Source of the DNA: Neobacillus mesonae
GTDB taxonomy: Bacteria > Bacillota > Bacilli > Bacillales > Cytobacillaceae
Length of the DNA: 64,000 bases
Direction of reading: 5' to 3'
NCBI RefSeq assembly: GCF_001636315.1
Contig: NZ_KV440949.1
Coordinates: forward strand, 1,018,203 to 1,082,202
The position numbers were made by a program, and so were the translations under genes. The notes under the pieces were generated by a model that was not told the origin of the DNA, searched no databases, and worked only from the letters and a program-made list of their open reading frames with translations. Shown in pieces: positions 25,914 to 34,929 of the stretch; position 1 is the stretch's first letter, and each line of letters begins with the position of its first letter.

Positions 25914-27620
25914 CTAGGCATGCTTTTTATTTTCTTCATCTATTTTTTGTTTTTCTTCTTCCACTAGCGTTCTTCTTAAAATTTTTCCTACGGCCGTTTT
26001 AGGCAGCTCTTTTCTAAATTCATATAATCTTGGGACCTTATAGGCAGCGAGGTATTTCCTTGCATATTGGTTCATTTCTTCTTGTGTAACCGCTGCACCG
26101 TCTTTCAAGACGATGTATGCCTTCACCGTTTCCCCGCGGTATGGATCGGGCACTCCCGCCGCAACAACCTCCAATACAGCCGGGTGTTCATATAATACTT
26201 CTTCAATTTCCCGCGGATAAATATTGTATCCACCGGCGATAATCATATCTTTCTTTCGATCAACCACGTAAAAAAAGCCTTTTTCATCCATATAACCGAG
26301 ATCTCCAGTATGAAGCCACCCATCTTTTAAAGCATCAGCAGTTTCTTCAGGACGGTTCCAATAGCCCTTCATAATCTGCGGACCTTTAACGACTATTTCA
26401 CCGATTTCTCCTGCAGTCAATGCTTCACCAGTCTCTAAGGAGATAATTCTTGCATCTGTATCAGGATATGGAACACCAATACTGCCTTTTACCCGTTCCA
26501 CATCCCATAAAAAGTTAGCATGGGTAACAGGCGATGCTTCTGAAAGTCCATAACCTTCCACCAGTTTGCCTTTTGTAATTTCTTCGAATTTTTGCTGAAC
26601 TTCCACCGGCAGCGGTGCAGACCCGCTGATGCATGCATCAATGGATGATAGGTCATACTTTTGTAAATCCGGATGATTGAGGAGCCCAATATAAATGGTG
26701 GGCGCACCAGGGAACAGCGTCGGCCGGTATTTATGGATTGCCTTTAATGTGTCGAGAGCATCAAATTTTGGCATAATCAGCAATTTACAGGCCATTTTAA
26801 CGGATAATAACATACAAACCGTCATGCCATATACATGGAAGAATGGAACAATGCCGAGAAGGGTGTCCTCGCCTGGTTTACGTTTATAAATCCATTTTTC
26901 ACTCATGGTGGTATTCGCCATTAGGTTTTTGTGAGTCAGCATGACCCCTTTTGGTGAACCGGTCGTGCCGCCTGTATACTGCAGCAGTGCTAAGTCTTCT
27001 TCAGGATTAATCTCATATTTTGTCAATTCAAGCGGTTCCATTTTTAAAATTTCGGAAAGCAGGTGGGAGTTTCCTTTGTGTTTTACTTTGACGACAATTC
27101 CATATTGCTTTTTCTGGATGTAGGGATAAACGAGATTTTTCGGAAACGGCAGGTAGTCTTTGATGGAAGTTACAATGGTGTGCTTTAATTCTGTATGCTG
27201 CATAACTTTAGTGACCCGCGGGTAGAGGATATCAAGCGTAATGATTGCCTTTGCCCCTGAATCCTTCATTTGGTATTCGAGCTCACGCTCCGTATACAAT
27301 GGGTTCGTTTGAACGACAATTCCGCCGGCCATCAGGACCGCAAAATAGCTTATGACCGCTTGAGGAGTGTTCGGAAGCATGATGGCAACCCGATCATCTT
27401 TAGCGATTCCTATATGTTCCTGCAGATATCCGGCTAGCTTTATGGCATCTTCATTTAGCTGCTTGTAGGTCATTTCTTTTCCCATAAAATGCAGTGCTGC
27501 TTTATCGGGGAAATTTCCAGCTGAATCTTGAAGGTATTTTTGTACTGATTCAAAGGAGTAATCGATGGCTGCGGGAATTTCTTTCGGATACAATTTCAAC
27601 CACGGTTTAGATTCCGTCAT
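25914..27620 (-). CDS. lcfA: Long-chain fatty acid-CoA ligase
   Basis: Activates long-chain fatty acids with ATP and CoA at the membrane. 568 residues with the adenylate-forming signatures YTGGTTGSPKGVMLTH (about 220), VEGYGLSEASP, GWLHTGDLGYMDEKGFFYVVDRKKDMII and the C-terminal lysine in PKTAVGKILRRTL. First gene of the fad cluster; GGAGG precedes the ATG. Its promoter (27673-27701) shows no FadR palindrome. Confidence 0.96.
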   Translation of the reverse strand: MTESKPWLKLYPKEIPAAIDYSFESVQKYLQDSAGNFPDKAALHFMGKEMTYKQLNEDAIKLAGYLQEHIGIAKDDRVAIMLPNTPQAVISYFAVLMAGGIVVQTNPLYTERELEYQMKDSGAKAIITLDILYPRVTKVMQHTELKHTIVTSIKDYLPFPKNLVYPYIQKKQYGIVVKVKHKGNSHLLSEILKMEPLELTKYEINPEEDLALLQYTGGTTGSPKGVMLTHKNLMANTTMSEKWIYKRKPGEDTLLGIVPFFHVYGMTVCMLLSVKMACKLLIMPKFDALDTLKAIHKYRPTLFPGAPTIYIGLLNHPDLQKYDLSSIDACISGSAPLPVEVQQKFEEITKGKLVEGYGLSEASPVTHANFLWDVERVKGSIGVPYPDTDARIISLETGEALTAGEIGEIVVKGPQIMKGYWNRPEETADALKDGWLHTGDLGYMDEKGFFYVVDRKKDMIIAGGYNIYPREIEEVLYEHPAVLEVVAAGVPDPYRGETVKAYIVLKDGAAVTQEEMNQYARKYLAAYKVPRLYEFRKELPKTAVGKILRRTLVEEEKQKIDEENKKHA

Positions 27621-27672
27621 TCAAAAACCTCCTCTGTTATTAAACTTTTAAATAATTCCAATTACTCCTTTT

Positions 27673-27701
27673 ATTATATTACAGTACTTACTAATTAACA
27701 A
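27673..27701 (-). promoter_or_regulatory. SigmaA-type promoter of lcfA
   Basis: TTGTTA and TATAAT on the minus strand with 17-bp spacing, about 53 bp before the lcfA start. Confidence 0.7.
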
Positions 27702-27744
27702 TTAATGTTCTGATAATTTGCACAATTACTTTGTTCCAAAGTAT

Positions 27745-27786
27745 AAAAAAATCACCGCTGGAACAATTAGTCCAGCGGTGATTTTA
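27745..27786 (-). terminator. Intrinsic terminator after the yshE-small peptide genes
   Basis: A 15-bp perfect stem, AAATCACCGCTGGA and its complement (27748-27762, 27771-27785), flanked by A and T runs. It lies 37 bp past the stop of the 30-codon gene. Confidence 0.9.
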
Positions 27787-27821
27787 ATGGTTTGCTGACT
27801 GTCTGTACAGCAACAAAAATT

Positions 27822-27914
27822 TTAGGCGAAAAACACCATATAAATAATTCCAATTAGTAAAAACACGCCGCATAAGCCGATCAATACTTTAGCTAAAGTT
27901 TCCACTTTTTCCAT
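27822..27914 (-). CDS. Predicted 30-residue single-pass membrane peptide
   Basis: A small gene not captured by usual length limits. ATG at 27912-27914 follows AAGAGGAGA by one base, with the core AGGAG about 4 nt away. The product starts MEKVETLAKVLIGLCGVF and ends in MVFFA: a short charged head then about 20 hydrophobic residues. It lies 8 bp after the yshE stop and before a strong terminator, so it is probably the last gene of that transcript. Function unknown; conservation in relatives would confirm it. Confidence 0.65.
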   Translation of the reverse strand: MEKVETLAKVLIGLCGVFLLIGIIYMVFFA

Positions 27915-27921
27915 TCTCCTC

Positions 27922-28329
27922 TTACGAAATGCCTGCCCCGATTACATAGGACAGCCCAACTGAAATAATCAGCGAAATCAAGCCTACAGCACGATTATCA
28001 TTTTGAATTTCTTCGTCAATATGAAATTTCGGTGTTAAAAACTCAAAAATAAAATAGCCGACTAACAATAAGAAAAAACCATAAATCCCCCAGCCAATCA
28101 TCGACAGCAGAGAAGTGTGCGCTTCAATTGTATGACGAAAGATATTAGCAACACCGAATATCTTTCCACCGGTTGCCAAGGCTACGGCAAGATTGCCCTT
28201 TTTAATTTCATCCCAATTTTTATATTTAGTGACTAATTCAAATATCGCTAAAAAAACTATCATACATAAAATAACGACACTGTAATAGGCTGCAATTTGA
28301 ACATACTCATTTTCCCAAAAGTGCTTCAT
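27922..28329 (-). CDS. yshE: DUF350 family membrane protein YshE
   Basis: The start was set at ATG 28327-28329 (MKHFWENEY), with GGGGAG upstream, giving 135 residues; the open frame to 28362 overlaps mutS2. Four hydrophobic segments are visible, with the DUF350 pattern ATGGKIFGVANIFRHTI in the loop and VGLISLIISVGLSYVIGAGI at the end. Function not established. Same neighbours (mutS2 upstream) as in B. subtilis. Confidence 0.88.
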   Translation of the reverse strand: MKHFWENEYVQIAAYYSVVILCMIVFLAIFELVTKYKNWDEIKKGNLAVALATGGKIFGVANIFRHTIEAHTSLLSMIGWGIYGFFLLLVGYFIFEFLTPKFHIDEEIQNDNRAVGLISLIISVGLSYVIGAGIS

Positions 28330-28348
28330 TGCAAGAACTCCCCGGACA

Positions 28349-30709
28349 TTATTTAAATTCAACTACAGTGACGCCTGTACCACCTTCACCGGCATCACCA
28401 AAGCGGATTTTCTTGACAGAACGATGGTTTTTCAAATACTCCTGTACTCCCTGTCTTAAGGCGCCTGTACCTTTTCCGTGGATAATCGATACGCGCGGAT
28501 AACTTGCAAGCAGTGCATCGTCGATATATTTTTCTACCTTTAACAGGGCATCCTCATACCGTTCTCCACGCAGGTCTAACTCTAGTTTAACATGAGAATC
28601 GCTCCCCTTCACAATTGCAAGCGGTCTTGTTTCCTTGACCTCGGCGGGGGCACCAAGATATTCCATATCTTTTTCTTTGACCTTCATTTTTAAAATTCCA
28701 ATTTGAACCTGCCACTCATCAACCGACACTCTGTCCACTAATGTACCCTTTTGGTCAAATGAAAGAACCTTTACCTCATCTCCAGGCATATACTTTTGCT
28801 TTTTATTTTTCTTATCCACCAGCTTAGCTGATTTCGTTATCTCAGGAGCTGCTTTTTCGAGACGTCTTTTGGCATCAATTAATTCGTGCTCTTTAATTTC
28901 AGCAACCTTATCCGTCCTCATTTTCCGAAGGTCTCGGATAACATGCTCCGCTTCTTTTTTCGCCTCATCCACAATTTCTTCAGCTTTTTCGGCGGCTTTC
29001 TCAAGCATCGAATCCTTTTTCTCGTAAAATTCTATCATCTGTTTTTGCAAGTCTTTATGCAGTTTTTCCGCCTGCTTTAAAAAATCTCGCGCTTCCTGCT
29101 GCTCAATTTCTGCCTGCCGCTTGCTTGCTTCCAATGATGCAATCATCTTATCAATTTGATTTGTGTCCTCACTTACGTGTGAACGAGCGTTGCTGATCAC
29201 TTTCTCATTCAGGCCAAGACGTTTGGAAATTTCAAACGCATTACTGCGGCCAGGCACGCCAAGCAATAGTTTATAGGTCGGGCTTAATGTTTCCACATCA
29301 AATTCTACACTGGCATTCAATACACCTTCACGGTTATAGCCATAGGCTTTTAATTCCGGATAGTGTGTTGTAGCGACAACCCTTGCACCGATTCGGTGAA
29401 CTTCATCTAAAATCGAGATCGCCAATGCCGCGCCTTCCTGCGGGTCGGTACCGGCACCAAGCTCGTCAAACAAAACGAGACTATTGTAACCAACTCTATT
29501 TAAAATCTCTACAATATTCACCATATGTGAGGAGAATGTACTTAAGCTCTGCTCAATCGATTGTTCATCTCCGATATCAGCATAAACAGAGTCAAATACA
29601 GCAAGCTCTGAACCGTCCTGGGCCGGAACCTGTAAGCCTGCCTGCGCCATTAGTGAGCATAAGCCAAGCGTCTTTAACGTAACGGTCTTCCCGCCCGTGT
29701 TTGGTCCGGTAATGACAATTGTTGTATAATCTTGCCCAAGCATAATGTCATTAGCTACAACTTCGTCCATCGGAATTAATGGGTGCCTTGCTTTAAATAA
29801 GGTTATCCGGCCTTCATTATTCATTGCCGGCATGGCAGCTTTGATTTTTTTCCCATATCTTGCCTTGGCAAAAACAAAATCTAAATTTGCCATTACTTTT
29901 ACAATGATTTGCAGTTCACTCTCATATTCTGCGGCATTTGCTGACAGTTCAGTAAGAATCCGTTCAATTTCCAGCTGCTCCTTTACGCGAATATCCTGCA
30001 GCTGATTATTTAATTGGACGATCACCTGCGGCTCAATAAATAATGTCTGCCCTGATGCGCTCTGGTCATGAATAATCCCGCCGTAGTGGCTGCGATATTC
30101 CTGCTTAACCGGAATAACAAAACGGTCATTACGAATGGTAATAATCGCATCAGACAACATTTTCCCGGCATTGGAGGAACGAATCATACTTTCCAATTTT
30201 TCACGTACCCGTGCTTCATTCGAACGAAGCTGCTGCCTTAAGGAACGCAAAAGGTCACTTGCCCCATCTAAAACCTCGCCGCTTTCATCGATTGCCTGCT
30301 TTATATCTTGTTCAAGGTTCGTAAGCGGAATGATCTGGTCCACCTGTTCCTTTAAAATCGGTATTTCCGTGCGTTCTTCGTCAATTTCTTCAAGAAAACG
30401 TTTCATTTGCCGGCTCGCATGAATCGTGCTGGCAATTTGCATCAGCTCATGCGGACTTAACACACCGCCAATGACAGAACGCTTAATATGCGGTCTAATA
30501 TCATGAATCCCCGATAATGGGATGTTGCCTTTAATTCGAAACACTGTTGCCGCCTCATCCGTTTCTGCCTGAAGCTTGACCACCTCCGCAAAATCCGTGG
30601 ACGGTACTAAGTTAATAATTCTTTCCTTCCCAAGCGGAGAAGCCGCATTCTCTAGCAGCTGCTCCCGCACCTTGGTAAATTCTAATACTTTTAAAACTCT
30701 TTCTTGCAT
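28349..30709 (-). CDS. mutS2: Endonuclease MutS2
   Basis: A MutS-like ATPase without the mismatch-recognition domain; family members rescue collided ribosomes and limit homologous recombination. The start was set at ATG 30707-30709 ([11 protein letters not shown]) after GGAGG, giving 786 residues, matching the B. subtilis length. The Walker [16 protein letters not shown] is near 335, Walker B is [16 protein letters not shown], a long coiled coil spans about 515-620 and the C-terminal Smr nuclease domain has [11 protein letters not shown] and [10 protein letters not shown]. Downstream of polX. Confidence 0.96.
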   Translation of the reverse strand: MQERVLKVLEFTKVREQLLENAASPLGKERIINLVPSTDFAEVVKLQAETDEAATVFRIKGNIPLSGIHDIRPHIKRSVIGGVLSPHELMQIASTIHASRQMKRFLEEIDEERTEIPILKEQVDQIIPLTNLEQDIKQAIDESGEVLDGASDLLRSLRQQLRSNEARVREKLESMIRSSNAGKMLSDAIITIRNDRFVIPVKQEYRSHYGGIIHDQSASGQTLFIEPQVIVQLNNQLQDIRVKEQLEIERILTELSANAAEYESELQIIVKVMANLDFVFAKARYGKKIKAAMPAMNNEGRITLFKARHPLIPMDEVVANDIMLGQDYTTIVITGPNTGGKTVTLKTLGLCSLMAQAGLQVPAQDGSELAVFDSVYADIGDEQSIEQSLSTFSSHMVNIVEILNRVGYNSLVLFDELGAGTDPQEGAALAISILDEVHRIGARVVATTHYPELKAYGYNREGVLNASVEFDVETLSPTYKLLLGVPGRSNAFEISKRLGLNEKVISNARSHVSEDTNQIDKMIASLEASKRQAEIEQQEARDFLKQAEKLHKDLQKQMIEFYEKKDSMLEKAAEKAEEIVDEAKKEAEHVIRDLRKMRTDKVAEIKEHELIDAKRRLEKAAPEITKSAKLVDKKNKKQKYMPGDEVKVLSFDQKGTLVDRVSVDEWQVQIGILKMKVKEKDMEYLGAPAEVKETRPLAIVKGSDSHVKLELDLRGERYEDALLKVEKYIDDALLASYPRVSIIHGKGTGALRQGVQEYLKNHRSVKKIRFGDAGEGGTGVTVVEFK

Positions 30710-30731
30710 GAGGTTAACCCTCCTTAATTGG

Positions 30732-32450
30732 TCAATGTCGGTTATGCAAAAAGTTAAGCAATTCCTGCGGTTCAAGGGTATTGAGCACCGTTGATTTTTT
30801 TATCCAGCCTTTTTTAGCGGCAGATACACCGATTTCCATGTGGCTTAATGTTTCTTTTCGATGGGCATCGGTATTGATGAAAATTTTTACGCCCGCCTCC
30901 TGAGCTTTTCTCAAATATTCCGCCTTCAAGTCTAGCCTATTAGGATTTGCATTTAATTCTAATGCTGTATTCGTTTCCTTCGCCAGCTCAATCAGCTGAT
31001 CAATATCAACATCATATCCGTCGCGGCGACCAATTTTCCTGCCTGTTGGATGGGCAATTAAATCAACGTGCGGATTTTTAAGCGCCGTTTTCAACCGCTC
31101 CATAATTTTTTCCTTAGACTGGGAAAAAGCAGAATGAATCGAAGCAATAACAAAATCCATTTCCGCTAACACATCATCCTCATAATCCAAAGTGCCATCC
31201 GGCAGGATATCCATTTCAACTCCAGATAAAATCAGGATATCATCGTATTTTTCATTTAATTTTTTAATTTCTTCGTTTTGCTTCAGCAATCTCTCAGAAG
31301 TAAGTCCATTTGCCACCTTCAAATATTGTGAATGATCGGTAATGGCCATATAGCGGTAGCCTCGGGCCCGGCATGCTTCCACCATCTCTTCAATAGAATG
31401 AGCTCCATCGCTCCATGTCGTATGCATATGGAGATCGCCCTTTATATCGGATAATTCGATTAACCCCTCATTGACTGAAAATGTTTCTACTTCTTTCCCA
31501 TCTTCGCGAATTTCTGGGGGAATAAACGGCAGATTGAAATGCTTGAAAAATTCTTCTTCTGAAGCGAATGTTACTATCTCGCCCGTTTCGCTGTTTTCGA
31601 CACCGTATTCACTTATTTTTTCGCCGCGTTCCTTGGCTAGCTGGCGCATGCGGACATTATGGTCCTTGGATCCGGTGAAATGGTGCAAGGTGGTGATAAA
31701 TTCTTCCGGTTTCACGATACGGAAGTCCACAGAAATATCATAATCAAGTTCAAAAACCAGCGAAACCTTTGTATCACCGGCACCGATGACTTCTTTAATG
31801 CTTGGCCACGATAATAATTGCTCGCGTACTGATTCCGGCTCGGTTGTAGCAATGATAAAATCCAAGTCCTTTACAGTTTCCCGCATCCTTCTTAAACTAC
31901 CCGCCCGTGAATAGCGATTAATTTCTTTTATTTCAGCCAGCCTTGCTTCAATCTGTTCCGCAACCGGTAGCATATACGCGAGTGGCAGCCGTTCCGGTCT
32001 TGTACCGACATTAGCAATTGCTGCTAAAATCTTTTCTTCGGTCTTTTTCCCAAAACCTGCAAGCGCTTGAACCTTCTCCGCCTGGCACGCTTCTTTTAAA
32101 CTGGCAACATCGGTAACACCTAATTCTTTATACAGTTTGGCAATTTTTTTACCGCCAAGCCCCGGCAGCTGCAGAAGCGGAATTAAGCCGGCAGGCACCT
32201 CTTCTTTAAGTTCCTTCAAAACGGATGAAGTGCCTTCTTTTATGTATTCATCAATAACAGCGGCTGTCCCTTTACCAATCCCGGGGATCGCAGTGAAATC
32301 CTCAATTTCCGATAAGCTTCGGTCATCCGCTTCCAAAGCTCCTGCAGCTTTCCGAAAAGCTGAAACTTTAAAGGGATTCTCTCCTTTTAATTCCATATAA
32401 ATCGCAATCATCTCTAAAAGATGTACTAATTCTTTTTTATTTACTTTCAT
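30732..32450 (-). CDS. polX: DNA polymerase X with PHP phosphoesterase domain
   Basis: A repair polymerase with gap filling and 3'-5' exonuclease activity. The start was set at ATG 32448-32450 ([12 protein letters not shown]) after AGGTGG, giving 572 residues, close to B. subtilis PolX (YshC). Helix-hairpin-helix motifs ([31 protein letters not shown]) lead into the nucleotidyltransferase region with [18 protein letters not shown] (paired Asp). The C-terminal PHP domain has [21 protein letters not shown] and NTDAHRKE metal ligands. Confidence 0.96.
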   Translation of the reverse strand: MKVNKKELVHLLEMIAIYMELKGENPFKVSAFRKAAGALEADDRSLSEIEDFTAIPGIGKGTAAVIDEYIKEGTSSVLKELKEEVPAGLIPLLQLPGLGGKKIAKLYKELGVTDVASLKEACQAEKVQALAGFGKKTEEKILAAIANVGTRPERLPLAYMLPVAEQIEARLAEIKEINRYSRAGSLRRMRETVKDLDFIIATTEPESVREQLLSWPSIKEVIGAGDTKVSLVFELDYDISVDFRIVKPEEFITTLHHFTGSKDHNVRMRQLAKERGEKISEYGVENSETGEIVTFASEEEFFKHFNLPFIPPEIREDGKEVETFSVNEGLIELSDIKGDLHMHTTWSDGAHSIEEMVEACRARGYRYMAITDHSQYLKVANGLTSERLLKQNEEIKKLNEKYDDILILSGVEMDILPDGTLDYEDDVLAEMDFVIASIHSAFSQSKEKIMERLKTALKNPHVDLIAHPTGRKIGRRDGYDVDIDQLIELAKETNTALELNANPNRLDLKAEYLRKAQEAGVKIFINTDAHRKETLSHMEIGVSAAKKGWIKKSTVLNTLEPQELLNFLHNRH

Positions 32451-32495
32451 GGTATCCACCTGCCTTAAAATCACATTATTATTTTGCCCATCAAA

Positions 32496-32540
32496 AGAAA
32501 AGCGTAAGCGCCTTGTGGCTAGACGCCGGGCTGGACAATA
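32496..32540. repeat. Short (45-bp) copy of the fold-back element found at 52167-52376
   Basis: It starts AGAAAAGCGTAAGCGCC and ends GGCTGGACAATA, matching both ends of the ~210-bp element upstream of ytxC, but with almost all of the interior missing. It sits in the cvpA-polX gap, behind a hairpin that overlaps the cvpA stop. Confidence 0.8.
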
Positions 32541-32567
32541 GAAAAACTTCTCTGCTACAGAGAAGTT
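32541..32567 (-). terminator. Hairpin with T-run overlapping the cvpA stop
   Basis: AACTTCTCTG (32545-32554) pairs exactly with CAGAGAAGTT (32558-32567) around CTA and is followed by TTTTTC on the minus strand. A good intrinsic terminator, but it lies inside the zapA-cvpA-polX-mutS2 run, so it may divide or dampen that operon. Confidence 0.8.
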
Positions 32568-33109
32568 CACGCAGCTGTATTATCAATCCACCAGCTTTTT
32601 ACTTGTTCCGAAAGAATCGGTGTGTAATTTACAATAGTCTTTGCTAAAGACGATTGATCTAACAATGTTTGGAAATGTTCAATTGGAATGAGCGCAGCAA
32701 TATATAATACAATAAAGATAATTAAGTAGACTTCTAAAAAGCCTAGAATGCCGCCAGCCCAAATATTAAATTGCTTAAGAACCGGCAGATGGGCAATAAA
32801 ATCAAGCATGGAGCCGATAATCTGCAAGACAATTTTTACCGCAATAAAGATAATCACAAACGCAATCGCTCGGTAAAAAGCAGTTTCCATATCGCTTGAG
32901 CCTGTTAAGATTTTTAATGTCGGATCGTCCCCAAAAGTAGGGTATGGAATCCAAAGCGTTAATTTAGGAGCCAACTCTCCATAGTACAAATAGGCAACCA
33001 CATATGCGATAATAAAACTTGTTAAATGAACAAGCTGTAAGATGAAGCCTCTTTTTAGGCCTACAAAGAAACCAATCACGAGAAAAATAATAATTGCTAA
33101 ATCTAACAT
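32567..33109 (-). CDS. cvpA: CvpA family membrane protein YshB
   Basis: A 180-residue protein with four hydrophobic segments, and the CvpA pattern DLAIIIFLVIGFFVGLKRGF at the N-terminus and GILGFLEVYLIIFIVLY later. E. coli CvpA is needed for colicin V production; the role in Bacillus is not defined. Separated from zapA by two bases, so co-translated. A terminator-like hairpin overlaps its stop. Confidence 0.9.
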   Translation of the reverse strand: MLDLAIIIFLVIGFFVGLKRGFILQLVHLTSFIIAYVVAYLYYGELAPKLTLWIPYPTFGDDPTLKILTGSSDMETAFYRAIAFVIIFIAVKIVLQIIGSMLDFIAHLPVLKQFNIWAGGILGFLEVYLIIFIVLYIAALIPIEHFQTLLDQSSLAKTIVNYTPILSEQVKSWWIDNTAA

Positions 33110-33111
33110 AT

Positions 33112-33375
33112 TTATAATTCCTTTTCTTTTTGTAGTTCTGTTTGCAGCCGTTCTAACTCTTCTTTCATTTTAAGATAATCATTGACTGCATTTATCGCTG
33201 TTAATACAGCAAGCTTGTTTACGTCTAACCCTGGATTCTTGGAACTGATTTCCCGCATATTATTGTCAACTAATGATGCGACATGGCGAATGTGGTCTTT
33301 GCCTTCTGTTCCCAATATAACGTATTGAGTTCCAAATATATCAACGGATATTCTATTTTTCTGTGTATTCGACAA
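33112..33375 (-). CDS. zapA: Cell division protein ZapA
   Basis: Bundles FtsZ filaments at the Z-ring. The start was set at TTG 33373-33375, 8 nt after GGAGG, giving 87 residues (MSNTQKNRISVDIFG); upstream TTG codons are in or too near the Shine-Dalgarno. Pattern GTEGKDHIRHVASLVDNNMREI, then a C-terminal coiled coil (LKMKEELERLQTELQKEKE). First gene of zapA-cvpA-polX-mutS2-yshE and divergent from rnhC, with only 88 bp between them. Confidence 0.94.
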   Translation of the reverse strand: MSNTQKNRISVDIFGTQYVILGTEGKDHIRHVASLVDNNMREISSKNPGLDVNKLAVLTAINAVNDYLKMKEELERLQTELQKEKEL

Positions 33376-33463
33376 CGTCAATGCCTCCAATCAAAGAATC
33401 CTACACTTTATCATAACACGAACGAAATAAACGGAAAAGTCAAAAGAAATGTGGTGTTAAATA

Positions 33464-34450
33464 ATGGGACAAATTGTTTTAATTTGTAGTAAAGAATCGA
33501 TTAATGCAATGAATAAATTTTATGAAAAACAGCTCTTGGGTAAGAATCCTCCTGGGAGTGTGTTTGTCGCCAAAACCTCCGGCTGCACGATCACGGCCTA
33601 CCAATCGGGTAAAGTATTGTTTCAAGGTAATGATTGTGATAGGGAAGCCGGAAGATGGCAGGATGCTGGGGCTCCAGCGGCTGGAAAATTAGGTAACGCT
33701 GGCAAGCCGGGTATTTCCGGACATACGGCGGCTGGCAAATCGAAGTCAGCGGCAAAAGGTAATGTTCCTACAGGGATTGGACAAATGTCCGTGATTGGTT
33801 CCGATGAGGTCGGCACAGGCGACTTTTTCGGCCCGATTACCGTTGTAGCCGCCTATGTGAAAAAAGAACATATTCCGATATTAAAAGAATTGGGTGTGAG
33901 GGATTCCAAGGATTTGAACGATGAAAAAATCATTGAGATTGCAAAGTCAATTAAAGATGTTGTTCCTTTTAGTTTGATGACCTTAAAAAATGATAAATAT
34001 AATCAAGTCCAGCAAGCAGGGATGTCTCAGGGAAAAATGAAGGCATTGCTTCACAATCAAGCAATCTTAAAAGTTTTGGAGAAAATTGCACCTGAAAAAC
34101 CAGAGGCCATTTTAATTGACCAATTTGTCCAGCAAAGCACGTATTTTCTGCATCTGAAGGGACAAAAAGCAATTGCCCGTGAAAATGTTTATTTTAGCAC
34201 GAAAGCGGAGGGCATCCATTTAGCCGTGGCCGCTGCCAGCATCCTCGCCCGTTATGTCTTTATTCAATATATAGATAAGCTGAGTGACGCAGCCGGCTTC
34301 CGAATTCCTAAAGGTGCCGGTTCTCTCGTTGATGAAGCCGCGGCAAAGCTTATTTTGAAAAAGGGGCCAGACAGCCTTAGTTCATTTGTAAAACTTCACT
34401 TCGCCAATACAGACAAGGCAATGGCACTTGTTCGGAAGAAAAGGGGTTAA
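33464..34450 (+). CDS. rnhC: Ribonuclease HIII
   Basis: Cleaves the RNA of RNA-DNA hybrids. 328 residues: an N-terminal TBP-like substrate-binding domain (about 1-60), then the type 2 RNase H domain starting IGSDEVGTGDFFGP (Asp114 and Glu115 of the active site), VRDSKDLND, AILIDQF and AVAAASILARY. Between the two lies an odd Gly/Ala/Lys-rich linker (about 60-105, e.g. GAPAAGKLGNAGKPG) that looks unstructured. Divergent from zapA, as in B. subtilis. Confidence 0.95.
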   Translation: MGQIVLICSKESINAMNKFYEKQLLGKNPPGSVFVAKTSGCTITAYQSGKVLFQGNDCDREAGRWQDAGAPAAGKLGNAGKPGISGHTAAGKSKSAAKGNVPTGIGQMSVIGSDEVGTGDFFGPITVVAAYVKKEHIPILKELGVRDSKDLNDEKIIEIAKSIKDVVPFSLMTLKNDKYNQVQQAGMSQGKMKALLHNQAILKVLEKIAPEKPEAILIDQFVQQSTYFLHLKGQKAIARENVYFSTKAEGIHLAVAAASILARYVFIQYIDKLSDAAGFRIPKGAGSLVDEAAAKLILKKGPDSLSSFVKLHFANTDKAMALVRKKRG

Positions 34451-34467
34451 GAGAGGGAGGCTTCGGT

Positions 34468-34761
34468 ATGCGGAGGTTAGATGGGATGGAGATCGATGAG
34501 TATGTTAGCAGGTTAAGCGGCTGGAAATTAGACGGAAAATTTATTTTGAAAAGGTATCGTTTTCGGGAATTTTTAAAGGGCGTTGCCTTTGTAAATGATA
34601 TTGCCGAGCTTTCAGAGGAGCGGCAGCATCACCCCTTCATTTCGATCGACTACAAGTTAGTCACATTACGGCTTACCACTTGGAGCGCCGGCGGACTAAC
34701 AGATTTAGACTTCGAATTAGCGAAAAAATATGATGAAATCTTTGAAAAATACACGATTTAG
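34468..34761 (+). CDS. Pterin-4-alpha-carbinolamine dehydratase-like protein
   Basis: A 97-residue PCD/DCoH-family protein. The family signature is near complete: SGWKLDG, FREFLKGVAFVNDIAELSEERQHHPFISIDYKLV and TWSAGGLTDLDFELAKKYDEI. The enzymes dehydrate 4a-hydroxytetrahydrobiopterin for aromatic amino acid hydroxylases. No hydroxylase gene is in the window, so its role here is unclear. It is 17 bp after rnhC with GGGAGG before the ATG and is probably co-transcribed; an alternative ATG lies six codons in. A strong terminator follows. Confidence 0.88.
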   Translation: MRRLDGMEIDEYVSRLSGWKLDGKFILKRYRFREFLKGVAFVNDIAELSEERQHHPFISIDYKLVTLRLTTWSAGGLTDLDFELAKKYDEIFEKYTI

Positions 34762-34803
34762 AGAAATCTGCCCCGGCGATTATGCTGCGGGGCAGATTTT
34801 TTG
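34762..34803 (+). terminator. Intrinsic terminator after the PCD gene
   Basis: AAATCTGCCCCG (34764-34775) pairs with CGGGGCAGATTT (34788-34799), followed by six T residues. Confidence 0.92.
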
Positions 34804-34850
34804 TATTTTAACTTACAGTTATTACTATAAATTTGCTTATAAAAAGTTTT

Positions 34851-34929
34851 ATTAGCGATTTTTTTAGTTATATTAGCGATTCTAGCGTGTTTATTAGCGA
34901 ATTTATGCGGTATATTAGCGATTTGATTT
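34851..34929. repeat. ATTAGCGA array, four copies at 21-bp spacing (left of the NERD gene)
   Basis: ATTAGCGA begins at 34851, 34872, 34893 and 34914, exactly 21 bp apart, with divergent AT-rich spacers. It lies between the terminator of the PCD gene and the stop of the NERD gene. Preceded by AAAAAGTTTT. A matching array is at 36010-36087. Confidence 0.95.
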
